Source: Tannerella sp.
GTDB taxonomy: Bacteria; Bacteroidota; Bacteroidia; Bacteroidales; Tannerellaceae
Length of the DNA stretch: 10,802 bases
Assembly: GCA_031288935.1 (NCBI GenBank)
Contig: JAITQL010000043.1
Span: 1-10,802, forward strand
Direction of reading: 5' to 3'
In this document: positions 1-7,043 of the stretch, piece by piece
Layout: each line of letters starts with the position of its first letter
How positions within the stretch are numbered: position 1 is the first letter of the stretch
The notes under the pieces: model-generated
Seen by the model: only the letters and a program-made list of their open reading frames with translations
What the model was told of the DNA's origin: nothing
Databases searched by the model: none
Translations under genes and position numbers: made by a program

Positions 1-1027
1 CCCCCCAATAAACCCCTGCAATAATATCTGTCAGCTGTCCGCGGGGATCGCGTACATCCGCCAGATAAGTTCCTTTCGGCCTGCCCTGGGTTACAAGTGT
101 TCTCACCAGGCGCGCGACGGTATCATTCATCACTATCGCAGGCTTTCCCGCCAAAGGATTCTCAAACGGTTTTCCGTCGCTGCCAATAATATCTTCCCCC
201 TCTGCAAGCGTCAGGGTCGCTGCGTTCAACTTTCCGGTCAAGCCGTCAAGACTGCTGATAACGGCCGGTTCGGTCGGGTGGCGGCGAACAACCGCGTTCA
301 GCTCCCCGTCCCCCTCAACAACAATTATCCCAAGCTTCCAGAGCTTTCGCAACAGAATCAGGCTGTCCGCATCGGCAAGGTCGATCTTGCCCGTGAACTT
401 CACTTCCAGCTTTTCTCCGGCATCGGCGCGGGATTCGGCTTCGCGGAGTTTTGCCCCGAACTCCGCCGCATGTGCGATTTCTATCAGACTGGCATTCGCA
501 AATCGCAGGAACGCAAGCTGGGCGGAGTTGAACAGGTTTTCGTCGGCGGTATTGATAACGAATCTGTATCCGCCGCCCGCCGCGTCAATTCCAAAGGGCA
601 GCCGTGCAAGGATTTTCGCCCGGGCATTTGTCAGAACAATGTTGTCCGTTGCGGCATACACGAACTTCCCGTTCCAGGCCATCCGGATTTTACCCGTCCC
701 GGCAGCGTTTATAAAGTCCAGCAGCTCTCCGAACATTTCTATGTCATGCGCTGTGGAACGGATGTTTTTCAGCGCCGAAATGTCGATGAACTTTTTTTCC
801 GTTTCGGATTGATGGCGGATTGCAGTCATGGATATGTCGGACGGCGCATTGACCGCAATCCTGAAAGTATCGGTTTTTTCAACCGGCGGCTTGGGCGGTT
901 CGGGCGGTTCGGGCGGCAACGGGTCATCGCCTCCGCCGCAGGAGGAGACGATTGATGCAACGGCAATCAGCGCCACCGGAACTGCTGCCTTTACTGCACT
1001 GCGAATATGAAGAGAAAAGGTTTTCAT
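1..1027 (-). CDS. Partial SPII lipoprotein of unknown function, runs off the left edge
   Basis: The reverse strand is open for 342 codons from ATG at 1027 to the window edge, so the C-terminus is missing. The start is followed by a signal peptide of basic N-region (MKTFSLHIRSAVK), hydrophobic core and lipobox VSSC, giving lipidated Cys30. Next come GGGDD and a proline-rich linker with PPEPPEPPKPP near residues 37-48. An acidic/Gly run after the cysteine is common in Bacteroidetes lipoproteins destined for the outer membrane or cell surface. The remainder (about 50-342) is a mixed globular sequence that I do not match to a family; residues such as ADADSLILLRKLW and SSLDGLTGKLNAATLTL suggest regular alpha/beta structure. 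A Bacteroidetes-type promoter lies 18 nt before the ATG, so the gene is probably transcribed separately from the DUF5686 gene upstream. Overlapping plus-strand ORFs here are antisense shadows: the minus translation has a signal peptide and sensible protein composition. Function unknown. Confidence 0.8.
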   Translation of the reverse strand, partial: MKTFSLHIRSAVKAAVPVALIAVASIVSSCGGGDDPLPPEPPEPPKPPVEKTDTFRIAVNAPSDISMTAIRHQSETEKKFIDISALKNIRSTAHDIEMFGELLDFINAAGTGKIRMAWNGKFVYAATDNIVLTNARAKILARLPFGIDAAGGGYRFVINTADENLFNSAQLAFLRFANASLIEIAHAAEFGAKLREAESRADAGEKLEVKFTGKIDLADADSLILLRKLWKLGIIVVEGDGELNAVVRRHPTEPAVISSLDGLTGKLNAATLTLAEGEDIIGSDGKPFENPLAGKPAIVMNDTVARLVRTLVTQGRPKGTYLADVRDPRGQLTDIIAGVYWG

Positions 1028-1045
1028 ATTTGAAATTTTATCCGG

Positions 1046-1075
1046 CAAAGGTACAATATAATTTCCCTGCTCAAA
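1046..1075 (-). promoter_or_regulatory. Bacteroidetes-type promoter of the lipoprotein gene
   Basis: Read on the minus strand, TTTG (1072-1075) is followed after 18 bp by TACCTTTG (1046-1053). This matches the TTTG / TAnnTTTG consensus of the primary Bacteroidetes sigma factor. The -7 box ends 18 nt before the ATG at 1027, so the leader would be very short. Motif match only. Confidence 0.6.
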
Positions 1076-1110
1076 AAAAAATATCGTCTGTTGGCGTTTT
1101 TCTTTATCCT

Positions 1111-1129
1111 CGACGGGTTGCCCCGTTCG
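1111..1129 (-). other. Small hairpin downstream of the DUF5686 stop codon
   Basis: CGACGGG (1111-1117) can pair with CCCGTTCG (1122-1129) around a GCAA tetraloop when read on the minus strand, with one bulged A. It sits 7 nt after the TGA of the DUF5686 gene. On that strand an A-rich stretch follows, not a T-tract, so it is not a convincing intrinsic terminator. It could stabilise the 3' end. Confidence 0.3.
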
Positions 1130-1136
1130 ATCTTTG

Positions 1137-3704
1137 TCAGAAGGAGAAGACCATCTTTATGCGCAGGCCTCTGGCGGGGGTGCGGGGGTGGTCTTTGTAG
1201 GAGAGCCGCCAGACGTAGTCCACTCGCAGGAGCTTGAAGAGGTTTTCGATGCCGGCGCTGGCTTCCATGTAGGGGCCGCGGTTCATGAGGAAGGTGTTCG
1301 GGGGGAAGAGGTAGAGGCCGTCGGGGTCGAGGGCGGGGTTGTTGCGGTCGCTCAGGCTGCCGTACCAGCCGCGGAAGGCGAATACTTCGCGCAGCTTGAG
1401 GTATTTGATCAGGGGGAGGCGGTTGAAGAGGGCGCCGTTCATGAAATAAGTGGTTTCCCAGGAGAGGTACTGGTCGTTGATAAATTCCATGGGATCCATG
1501 AGGGTGTACGATTCGGCTTCGATGCTGTAGGAGAGGTTGGCGTTGGGGATGAGGAGGAGAGGGTAGGGGACTTTGTTCCATACTTTTCCGGCCTGGGCGT
1601 AGAGGTCGAGGTATCCGAAGGGAGAGAACCAGAATCGCTTGCGGACGCCGAGGTCGGTACGGTTGTAGGTGTGGTCGGAGCCGAGGAATCCCTTGCGCGC
1701 GGCGACGTGGCTGAGGGTGATGACGGGTGCGTCGAGGGTGATGGGGTAGCGGTAGTTGCGCGACTGGTAGAATTTTTCGTTCGGCGCCCAGCGCAGTTTT
1801 CCTTCCAGCTGTGCGGAGGCGTAGCGGGAGAGGGGTGTGACGGCGCCGCCGGGGAGGATGCGGCTGAAGGGTACGTCGGGCGTAGCCCACTCGGTCAGGT
1901 GGCGGGCGGTGAGGCCGTATCCCCATCCGTTGTAGTGTTCGCGGTAGTAGCCGAGTTCGGCGGTGCGCATGTAGGTGATCAGGTTGTTGTTGCGGCGCTT
2001 GAGCATCATGAAGAGGTTGTCGGCGTTGGTGTAGAGGTAGTGCTGTCCGATCTGGTTGATGTCGTACCGGTACTCGGCGCGGAGGTAGTGGAAGGGGTAT
2101 TCCTTGCGGAAGGATTTTTTGCGGTTGAAGGAGTATTCGAGGAGCGCGTCGTACTTGAACTTGCGGTCTGCGAGGCCGTATGCCAGGTATCCGTCGGCAA
2201 AGAGGTGCCGGCTGAGGTTGCGGGTGGTTGTTCCGCCGGCGCGCAGGCGCATGCCTTCGAGTGCGTTGCCGCTGATGAAGGTGTTGGCCGGCCCGAACTC
2301 GAACTTGCTGTTTTCCCTTGCGGTCTGTACATATCCGTTGATGAGGGCGCCGGCCGTGGCTTCGAGCCAGTAGAAGGCGGGTACGCTGCGCAGGCGTGCC
2401 ATCATCTGTTCGACGGATGTTTCCCGGATGCCTTCGTCCCTGAATCGCCTTTCGCGCCAGAAGATTTCGGGCTGCCGGCGTGCTTCCTCGCTTTCCACGA
2501 CGGGGGCGTTTTCGCGAAAGAGTTCTGCGTCGGGCGGCTCGAAGGAGTGGTTGCGGCAGAGGCAGATGCGGCGTGCGTAGAAGCCCTTGTCGCGGTCGGC
2601 GAGTTGAAATTCGACGGTGACGTCGTTTTTGGTCATCAGGCGGGTTTGATCCGGGGTACGGTCAAAGTGCTGCTCGACGGTCATGTGTCCGACGAAGTTG
2701 AGGTTGATGTCTTTGGGCACGTTCAGGACGGCTTTGCGGACGAAGAAGGTGGAGTCGAGCGTGATGAAGAGGTGTCCGGTGAAGGCGAAGGATTCGGAGT
2801 TGAAGTGTACGAAGCCCATGACGAGGCACGCTTCGCCGCCGACGGTTACGGTGTCCAGCAGGTAGTACTTGTAGAAGTAGGGGCCGATGGAGGAGAGGGG
2901 ACTGACGAAGCGGTTGAGGAAGAGGGGGATGTTGTCCTGAAAGAGGTCGACTTCCTTGAATATTTCCTCGACGAGCTGTGTCATGCCGTCTTCGGGCAGG
3001 ATGTCGATGAGGCCGTCGCGCTTGTGTCCGTGCACGACCTGCTTTTCGGCGTGCGGCGACTTGCGGTAGTAGGTGCTGGCGATGATTTCCTCGTTGAAGA
3101 GGGGCAGGATCGTTTTGCCGGAGATGGCCGAGGTGTCGATGTAGTCGAAAATGAAGTCGACCTGTTTGTATACCCAGTTCCTGCGCGCCTTTTCCTCGTC
3201 GAAGTCGTTTTTTGCCAGCAGCTTCTGTTCGTAGGTTTCAAAGCTGTAATAGTCGCGGTTGCGGGGGCTGTTGCGGTTGCGCAGGGCGATGGCCTGTTCG
3301 ATGAACTCGACGGCGGGGTTGTCCTTGCGGGAATACCGTTCCTTGCGGGGTTTGATGATGACGTCGTCCAGCTGGTAGACGAGGGGGTTCAAGCGTATGA
3401 CCAGCCGGTTTGCAACGGAGGCCTGCAGGGTTTGCAGGCCGTCTTCGTATCCGATGACCGAGGCTACGAGAAGGACACTGTCCGACTGTACCTTGAAAGA
3501 AAAGTAACCGTCCTCGCCCGTGGCGGTTCCCAGCGAGGTGCCCTTCAGGTAGACCGCCACGCCGGGAATGGCTTCGTTCGTCAACGAGTCGATGATGTAA
3601 CCTTCCGCCTGAACGGTGCGTTGTGCCTGTACGCTTGCGAAGCAACCGGCGAACCATGTCAATATGAATAATAAGGCATGTGCAGCATATTTCCGTATAT
3701 TCAT
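1137..3704 (-). CDS. DUF5686 / carboxypeptidase-like regulatory domain outer-membrane protein
   Basis: The 855-residue protein begins with a signal peptide (hydrophobic core ALLFILTWFAG, probable SPI cut after SVQA at residue 27). Residues 32-108 form a CarboxypepD_reg-like beta-sandwich (GYIIDSLTNEAIPGVAVYLKG ... GEDGYFSF ... VIGYED), followed by the LDDVIIKP transition usual in this family. The rest is the DUF5686 region, with aromatic-rich beta strands in the C-terminal half (RYDINQIGQHY, FWFSPFGYLDLYAQAG). It ends in IKMVFSF, where the terminal Phe fits a C-terminal beta-barrel signal. Length agrees with full-length family members (about 830-870 aa). Location is inferred as outer membrane; biochemical role is unknown for the family. 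ATG at 3704 is supported by the signal peptide and an upstream promoter match. FAGC at 18-21 looks lipobox-like, but the -3 Phe and the barrel C-terminus favour SPI. Family assignment is strong. Confidence 0.9.
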   Translation of the reverse strand: MNIRKYAAHALLFILTWFAGCFASVQAQRTVQAEGYIIDSLTNEAIPGVAVYLKGTSLGTATGEDGYFSFKVQSDSVLLVASVIGYEDGLQTLQASVANRLVIRLNPLVYQLDDVIIKPRKERYSRKDNPAVEFIEQAIALRNRNSPRNRDYYSFETYEQKLLAKNDFDEEKARRNWVYKQVDFIFDYIDTSAISGKTILPLFNEEIIASTYYRKSPHAEKQVVHGHKRDGLIDILPEDGMTQLVEEIFKEVDLFQDNIPLFLNRFVSPLSSIGPYFYKYYLLDTVTVGGEACLVMGFVHFNSESFAFTGHLFITLDSTFFVRKAVLNVPKDINLNFVGHMTVEQHFDRTPDQTRLMTKNDVTVEFQLADRDKGFYARRICLCRNHSFEPPDAELFRENAPVVESEEARRQPEIFWRERRFRDEGIRETSVEQMMARLRSVPAFYWLEATAGALINGYVQTARENSKFEFGPANTFISGNALEGMRLRAGGTTTRNLSRHLFADGYLAYGLADRKFKYDALLEYSFNRKKSFRKEYPFHYLRAEYRYDINQIGQHYLYTNADNLFMMLKRRNNNLITYMRTAELGYYREHYNGWGYGLTARHLTEWATPDVPFSRILPGGAVTPLSRYASAQLEGKLRWAPNEKFYQSRNYRYPITLDAPVITLSHVAARKGFLGSDHTYNRTDLGVRKRFWFSPFGYLDLYAQAGKVWNKVPYPLLLIPNANLSYSIEAESYTLMDPMEFINDQYLSWETTYFMNGALFNRLPLIKYLKLREVFAFRGWYGSLSDRNNPALDPDGLYLFPPNTFLMNRGPYMEASAGIENLFKLLRVDYVWRLSYKDHPRTPARGLRIKMVFSF

Positions 3705-3741
3705 CCTATTTGCAGTCTAACTCTCTTTGAATAACAGTGTG

Positions 3742-3771
3742 CAAAAGTCGGATTTATTTTTTAGATAACAA
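3742..3771 (-). promoter_or_regulatory. Probable promoter of the DUF5686 gene
   Basis: On the minus strand TTG (3769-3771) is followed after 19 bp by GACTTTTG (3742-3749). This matches TAnnTTTG at all specified positions except the first T. It lies 37 nt before the ATG at 3704. The -33 part overlaps a small inverted repeat AACAAT/ATTGTT (3767-3772 and 3780-3785). Confidence 0.45.
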
Positions 3772-3946
3772 TGGTTTCTATTGTTTTTAAATTAGTCGAA
3801 ATCTTGTTTTTTCCGTTGCCGTTTTTGGCCGCTATCCCGTTGTTACCTTGCGGTCTGGAAAGCTTGATCCTTTGCTGTTTGCTGCCGTTAAAAAACAAAA
3901 TAACATCATTTCACGTATTTCGATGAGGTTTTTATCATATATCGAC

Positions 3947-3954
3947 TAAATTTG
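3947..3954 (+). promoter_or_regulatory. -7 box for the 218-residue helical gene
   Basis: TAAATTTG matches the Bacteroidetes -7 consensus TAnnTTTG perfectly and lies 38 nt before the ATG at 3993. No clean TTTG -33 box is visible at 19-21 bp spacing; the closest is TTTC at 3918-3921, too far upstream. Only the -7 element is supported. Confidence 0.5.
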
Positions 3955-3992
3955 CAGGGTTAAAAGAGTAATTATTTAAAAAGTAAGGAATC

Positions 3993-4649
3993 ATGACGGA
4001 GAAACAACTCGCGAAGCAGCAGATGCTTCAGAAAGTAATACGTACACTGGATGAAAACGAATCGCTGTATGCGACGATTCCGGTATTTGTAAAGACGGCA
4101 CAGGACTTGAAAAATGTAGCGAACGCGATAAAAATGGGAGCGGAGTCGCAACCGATAATGAACCTGCTGGAGAGTACGGTCAAGAGGAACGAATCCGAGA
4201 CGGCGCTTGTCAACCGGTTGATCGTGACGGCAAGCATACTGTCGCTGCTGGCGGTGGATACGGACAATACGGCGCTGCTGTCGAAAGTGTCCCTGACAAA
4301 AAGCCAGCTGTACCGCATGCCTCACTGCGAGCAGGTGTTTATTGCCCGGCGCATCCATGCCGAAGCGCTGGCTCACGTCGAAACCATAATCAATTACGGG
4401 ATTACGGCGAACGCCATCTATGAGCTGGAAACAGTCATCAGCCGCTACGAAAACCTGCTTGCCGCACTGGACGCTGATGCGGTTACATCGAAAAGGCAGG
4501 CAGTCACGCTTGAATATCTCCTGGCCGACAGCGATACGCTGCTGAACGACCGTATGGACAAACTGATGCGTCTGTTCAAAACGTCGCACCCGAACTTTTA
4601 CGCGGCTTATTTCAATGTCAGAAACATCGTTCGTGCGGTGGCAGAGTGA
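3993..4649 (+). CDS. Hypothetical all-helical protein, 218 aa
   Basis: I cannot name this gene. The protein starts MTEKQLAKQQMLQKVIRTLD, has no signal peptide or transmembrane segment, and looks almost wholly alpha-helical. Heptad-like Leu/Ile/Ala spacing covers residues 5-60, with further helices around 70-90, 110-165 and 170-218. The sole cysteine is in PHCEQVF. The tail TSHPNFYAAYFNVRNIVR resembles, from memory, the C-terminal pattern of a group of uncharacterised Bacteroidetes helical-bundle proteins of about 200 aa; this is recollection, not a search. AAGGAA at 3985-3990 sits just before the ATG, rather close for a Shine-Dalgarno. The gene is monocistronic: its own -7 box lies upstream and two intrinsic terminators lie downstream. 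It is probably cytoplasmic. A helical assembly or adaptor role is possible but unsupported. Confidence 0.8.
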   Translation: MTEKQLAKQQMLQKVIRTLDENESLYATIPVFVKTAQDLKNVANAIKMGAESQPIMNLLESTVKRNESETALVNRLIVTASILSLLAVDTDNTALLSKVSLTKSQLYRMPHCEQVFIARRIHAEALAHVETIINYGITANAIYELETVISRYENLLAALDADAVTSKRQAVTLEYLLADSDTLLNDRMDKLMRLFKTSHPNFYAAYFNVRNIVRAVAE

Positions 4650-4661
4650 CGATCCCAAAAT

Positions 4662-4686
4662 AACTGCCGGGTGAGGCGGTTTTTTT
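4662..4686 (+). terminator. Intrinsic terminator after the helical gene
   Basis: ACTGCC (4663-4668) pairs with GGCGGT (4675-4680), with one G-T wobble, around a 6-nt loop. A seven-T run (4680-4686) follows directly. It starts 13 nt after the TGA at 4649. Confidence 0.75.
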
Positions 4687-4739
4687 CGTTGGAGAGCTTC
4701 CTTTGCGGGCGCTGTCCGGTTAGAACGGTGAAACTTTTT

Positions 4740-4776
4740 CGGGGTCTGCTTAAAAGCAGACCCCGATTTTGTTTTT
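4740..4776 (+). terminator. Second, stronger intrinsic terminator
   Basis: CGGGGTCTGCT (4740-4750) and AGCAGACCCCG (4755-4765) form a perfect 11-bp stem with a TAAA loop. ATTTTGTTTTT follows. The T-rich tail is on the plus strand; read on the minus strand the hairpin is followed by GAAAAAG, so it is a poor terminator for the convergent rlmD gene, although it could block read-through by structure. Confidence 0.8.
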
Positions 4777-4813
4777 CCCCCATTCTACTTGCGCTTCCAC
4801 TTTTTGATTGGAT

Positions 4814-6217
4814 TTATCTTCTTTCCAGCAACACTACATTTTCCACATGATGGGTATGGGGAAACATGTCGACGGGTTGCACCCCGGCAACGCGGTAGTC
4901 GGCATCCAGCAGATTCAAGTCCCGCGCCTGGGTAGCCGGGTTGCAACTCACGTATACGATGCGCCGGGGCGCGGCGAAGCGGATGGCTTCCACCACGGCG
5001 CCGTGCATGCCGGCGCGGGGAGGGTCGGTGATTATAACGTCCGGCCGGCCATGCGTGTCGATGAAACCGGCCGTCATCACGTCCTTCATGTCGCCGGCAA
5101 AGAATCGCACGTTCGTGATCCCGTTCAGGGCGGCATTGACGTTGGCGTCTTCGATCGCTTCGGGAACGTATTCGATACCGATGACTTGCCGGGCGTTGCG
5201 GGCGATAAAGTTGGCGATGGTGCCCGTGCCGGTGTACAGGTCGTAGACCTGTTCCGTCCCGGTCAGTCCGGCAAAGTCGCGAACCGCGGCATACAGGCGG
5301 CAGGCCTGCTCGCTGTTCGTCTGGAAAAACGATTTCGGCCCGATTTTGAATCGCAGGTCTTCCATCTGTTCCAGGATGAAATCTTTTCCCCTGAACAGGT
5401 GTACTTCCCGGTCGGTAATCGTGTCGTTCGCCTTCGGGTTGAGGATGTAGAGGAGGGAGGTGATTTCGGGGAAACAGCCGGCCACGTGATTCAGCAAGTC
5501 GTTGCGTTTGTCCCCGTCGTCTTCGTAAAACACGACGATCAGCATGACCTCGCCGGTGGTGGCCGTCCGGATGATCAGATTGCGCAGCAGGCCGCCGCGG
5601 TTGCGCAGGTTGAAAAACGTGTATCCGCGAGCCAGCGCAAAGTCGCGGATCCCGTTCCGTATCCGGTTCGAGATGTCGTCCTGCAACCGGCAGGAGCGGA
5701 TGTCCAGCACCTTGTCGAACATTCCCGGAATATGAAACCCCAGCGCGTTGCGTTCGTCCACGGACTGGCCGGAGCGGATTTCTTCCGCAGTCAGCCACCG
5801 TTTGTCGGAAAAGGTAAATTCCAGTTTGTTCCGGTAGTATTGTGTCTTTTCGGAACCCAGGATCGGGGAGATTTCCGGCAGATCGACTTTGCCGATGCGG
5901 GCGAGCTGGTCGACAACCTGCTGCTGCTTGTAGCGGAGCTGTTCCCCGTAGGGCAGGATTTGCCACTGGCAACCGCCGCAGACGCCGTAGTGTTCGCAAA
6001 AGGGAATCGCCCGTTGCGCGGCGTAGCTGTGAAAACAGACGGCCTTCCCTTCGGCATAGGAATTTTTCTTTCTTGTCAATTGAATGTCCACCACGTCGCC
6101 CGGCGCTGCAAAGGGAACGAAAATCACTTGATCGCCGTGTCTGACGATGGCTTTTCCTTCGGCGGCGATTCCGCTGACGGTCACTTTTTCCAGTATGGGT
6201 AATTTCTTTTTCATCAT
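4814..6217 (-). CDS. rlmD: 23S rRNA (uracil-C5)-methyltransferase, RlmD/RumA family
   Basis: It methylates a 23S rRNA uridine at C5 using SAM (position 1939 in E. coli RumA). Numbered from the ATG at 6217 (467 aa), a TRAM-like beta-barrel covers about 10-65. A [4Fe-4S] set follows: Cys74, Cys80, Cys83 (CEHYGVCGGC, spacing Cx5Cx2C) plus Cys176 (SCRLQ). QTNSEQ is at 299-304 and the SAM motif DLYTGTGTIA begins near 326. TDPPRAGM and YVSCNPAT carry catalytic Cys425, and HHVENVVLLER near the end carries the likely general-base Glu459. All key residues are present. The frame is open up to 6295, but a TTG-N19-TACCTTTG promoter lies at 6230-6259 inside that extension, and the extra 26 residues are uncharacteristic, so ATG 6217 (or 6214) is preferred. 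The specific target uridine is inferred; an RlmC/D-type assignment is certain. Confidence 0.93.
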   Translation of the reverse strand: MMKKKLPILEKVTVSGIAAEGKAIVRHGDQVIFVPFAAPGDVVDIQLTRKKNSYAEGKAVCFHSYAAQRAIPFCEHYGVCGGCQWQILPYGEQLRYKQQQVVDQLARIGKVDLPEISPILGSEKTQYYRNKLEFTFSDKRWLTAEEIRSGQSVDERNALGFHIPGMFDKVLDIRSCRLQDDISNRIRNGIRDFALARGYTFFNLRNRGGLLRNLIIRTATTGEVMLIVVFYEDDGDKRNDLLNHVAGCFPEITSLLYILNPKANDTITDREVHLFRGKDFILEQMEDLRFKIGPKSFFQTNSEQACRLYAAVRDFAGLTGTEQVYDLYTGTGTIANFIARNARQVIGIEYVPEAIEDANVNAALNGITNVRFFAGDMKDVMTAGFIDTHGRPDVIITDPPRAGMHGAVVEAIRFAAPRRIVYVSCNPATQARDLNLLDADYRVAGVQPVDMFPHTHHVENVVLLERR

Positions 6218-6229
6218 TAATTTGCCGGG

Positions 6230-6259
6230 CAAAGGTAATGGATTTTTCGGAAGTATCAA
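6230..6259 (-). promoter_or_regulatory. Promoter of rlmD, with a near-leaderless start
   Basis: On the minus strand TTG (6257-6259) is followed by exactly 19 bp and then TACCTTTG (6230-6237), an ideal Bacteroidetes promoter. The box ends only 12 nt before ATG 6217. It decides the start codon against the longer frame beginning at 6295. Confidence 0.65.
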
Positions 6260-6335
6260 GACACGTGACTGCACGGGTTGAATCTTTGAACTCAAGAAAT
6301 GTGGAACAGGCGGTAAAAAAAGAAAAATGACCGCG

Positions 6336-6361
6336 TTTGTTCAAAACTTTTACTACGTTTG
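6336..6361 (+). promoter_or_regulatory. Probable promoter of the nitroreductase-metallophosphoesterase operon
   Basis: TACGTTTG (6354-6361) matches the -7 consensus perfectly and lies 34 nt before ATG 6396. A TTTG at 6336-6339 is only 14 bp upstream of it, shorter than the usual 19-bp spacing, so the -33 assignment is doubtful. The 178-bp gap to rlmD is a divergent promoter region. Confidence 0.5.
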
Positions 6362-6395
6362 CACACTCAAATAACAAAGTAAAAAGAATTTGTAT

Positions 6396-7040
6396 ATGAA
6401 CAAGAAGAGATTTTTTATTGCATTCGTATTTTGTTTTTCAGCGGTTAGTATGCAGGCACAGACGTTGCAGGCCATCAAGCTGAATGCGCCTGACAAAAAG
6501 CGCGGCTCGGCGATGATGCAAACTTTTTCAGACCGCCATTCCGACCGCGAGTTCAGCCGGCAGGAACTTGACTTGCAGGATTTGTCCGATTTGCTTTGGG
6601 CGGCAAACGGCGTCAACCGGAAGGATGGCAAACGTACCGCGCCCTCGGCCATGAACCGGCAGGAAATTGATGTCTACGTCGTTCGTGCGGACGGCGCCTA
6701 TTTGTATGATGCGCCGTCTCATTCTCTGAAACCGGTTGCCGGAGGAGACCACCGGGCGGCCGTGGCCGGACAGCAGGATTATGTCAAGACGGCGCCGGCA
6801 AGTCTTGTGATGGTGATCAATCTGGACAAGCTGGGCGATCCGAATGCCGGGCACACCAAGCTAATGGGGGCGGTGGACGCCGGGATTGTTTCGCAAAACA
6901 TCAATCTTTTCTGCGCAGCGGTCGGACTTTCTACCGTTCCGCGCGCGTCGATGGATCAGGCCGAACTGCGGAAGGTTTTAAAACTGAGCGATACGCAGCT
7001 TCCAATCATGAATAATCCGGTAGGTTATCCTAAAAAATAA
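6396..7040 (+). CDS. Exported SagB/ThcOx-like nitroreductase-family flavoprotein
   Basis: The 214-residue protein opens with a clear signal peptide (MNKKRFFIAFVFCFSAVSMQA, cut before Gln22), so the enzyme should act outside the cytoplasm. The mature part is a compact nitroreductase fold. RHSDREF (47-53) is the FMN-phosphate-binding RxSxRxF motif; LLWAANGVNR is around 67-75; SAMNRQEIDVYV (84-95) is the usual Ser/Asn/Gln-containing strand; DAGIVSQNINLFCAAVGL (161-178) is the central helix; and NNPVGYPKK forms the C-terminus. Such enzymes bind FMN and transfer hydride from NAD(P)H or oxidise small substrates; the substrate here is unknown. The frame also permits a TTG start at 6390, but ATG 6396 directly begins the signal peptide. 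A perfect -7 box lies upstream, and the metallophosphoesterase gene begins 3 nt after the stop, suggesting one operon. How an exported protein acquires FMN is not evident. Confidence 0.88.
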   Translation: MNKKRFFIAFVFCFSAVSMQAQTLQAIKLNAPDKKRGSAMMQTFSDRHSDREFSRQELDLQDLSDLLWAANGVNRKDGKRTAPSAMNRQEIDVYVVRADGAYLYDAPSHSLKPVAGGDHRAAVAGQQDYVKTAPASLVMVINLDKLGDPNAGHTKLMGAVDAGIVSQNINLFCAAVGLSTVPRASMDQAELRKVLKLSDTQLPIMNNPVGYPKK

Positions 7041-7043
7041 CGG

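Larger units (their letters stand above)
3705..3992. other. Divergent intergenic region, AT-rich, no gene
   Basis: This 288-bp gap separates the starts of two divergent genes and is clearly more AT-rich than the flanking coding DNA. It holds the two promoter matches reported separately and a short inverted repeat at 3767-3785 that could be an operator. No ORF with coding character and no RNA gene was seen. Confidence 0.7.

Noticed and set aside
278..1010. Plus-strand ORFs over the left lipoprotein gene
   Set aside because: They have no signal peptide or domain character. The reverse strand encodes a continuous lipoprotein that lacks a stop only because it leaves the window.
1134..3671. An 845-codon open frame on the plus strand opposite the DUF5686 gene
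   Set aside because: The minus-strand protein has a signal peptide, a known domain order and a barrel C-terminus. The antisense frame is open because codons TTA, CTA and TCA are avoided on the coding strand; its product is a Val/Glu/Gly-rich sequence without domain character.
4740..4765. Bidirectional terminator also serving rlmD
   Set aside because: Read on the minus strand the stem is followed by an A-rich stretch with no T-tract, so only the plus-strand role is supported.
6218..6295. 26-residue N-terminal extension of RlmD
   Set aside because: A good promoter lies within it and the extra residues do not resemble the family start.
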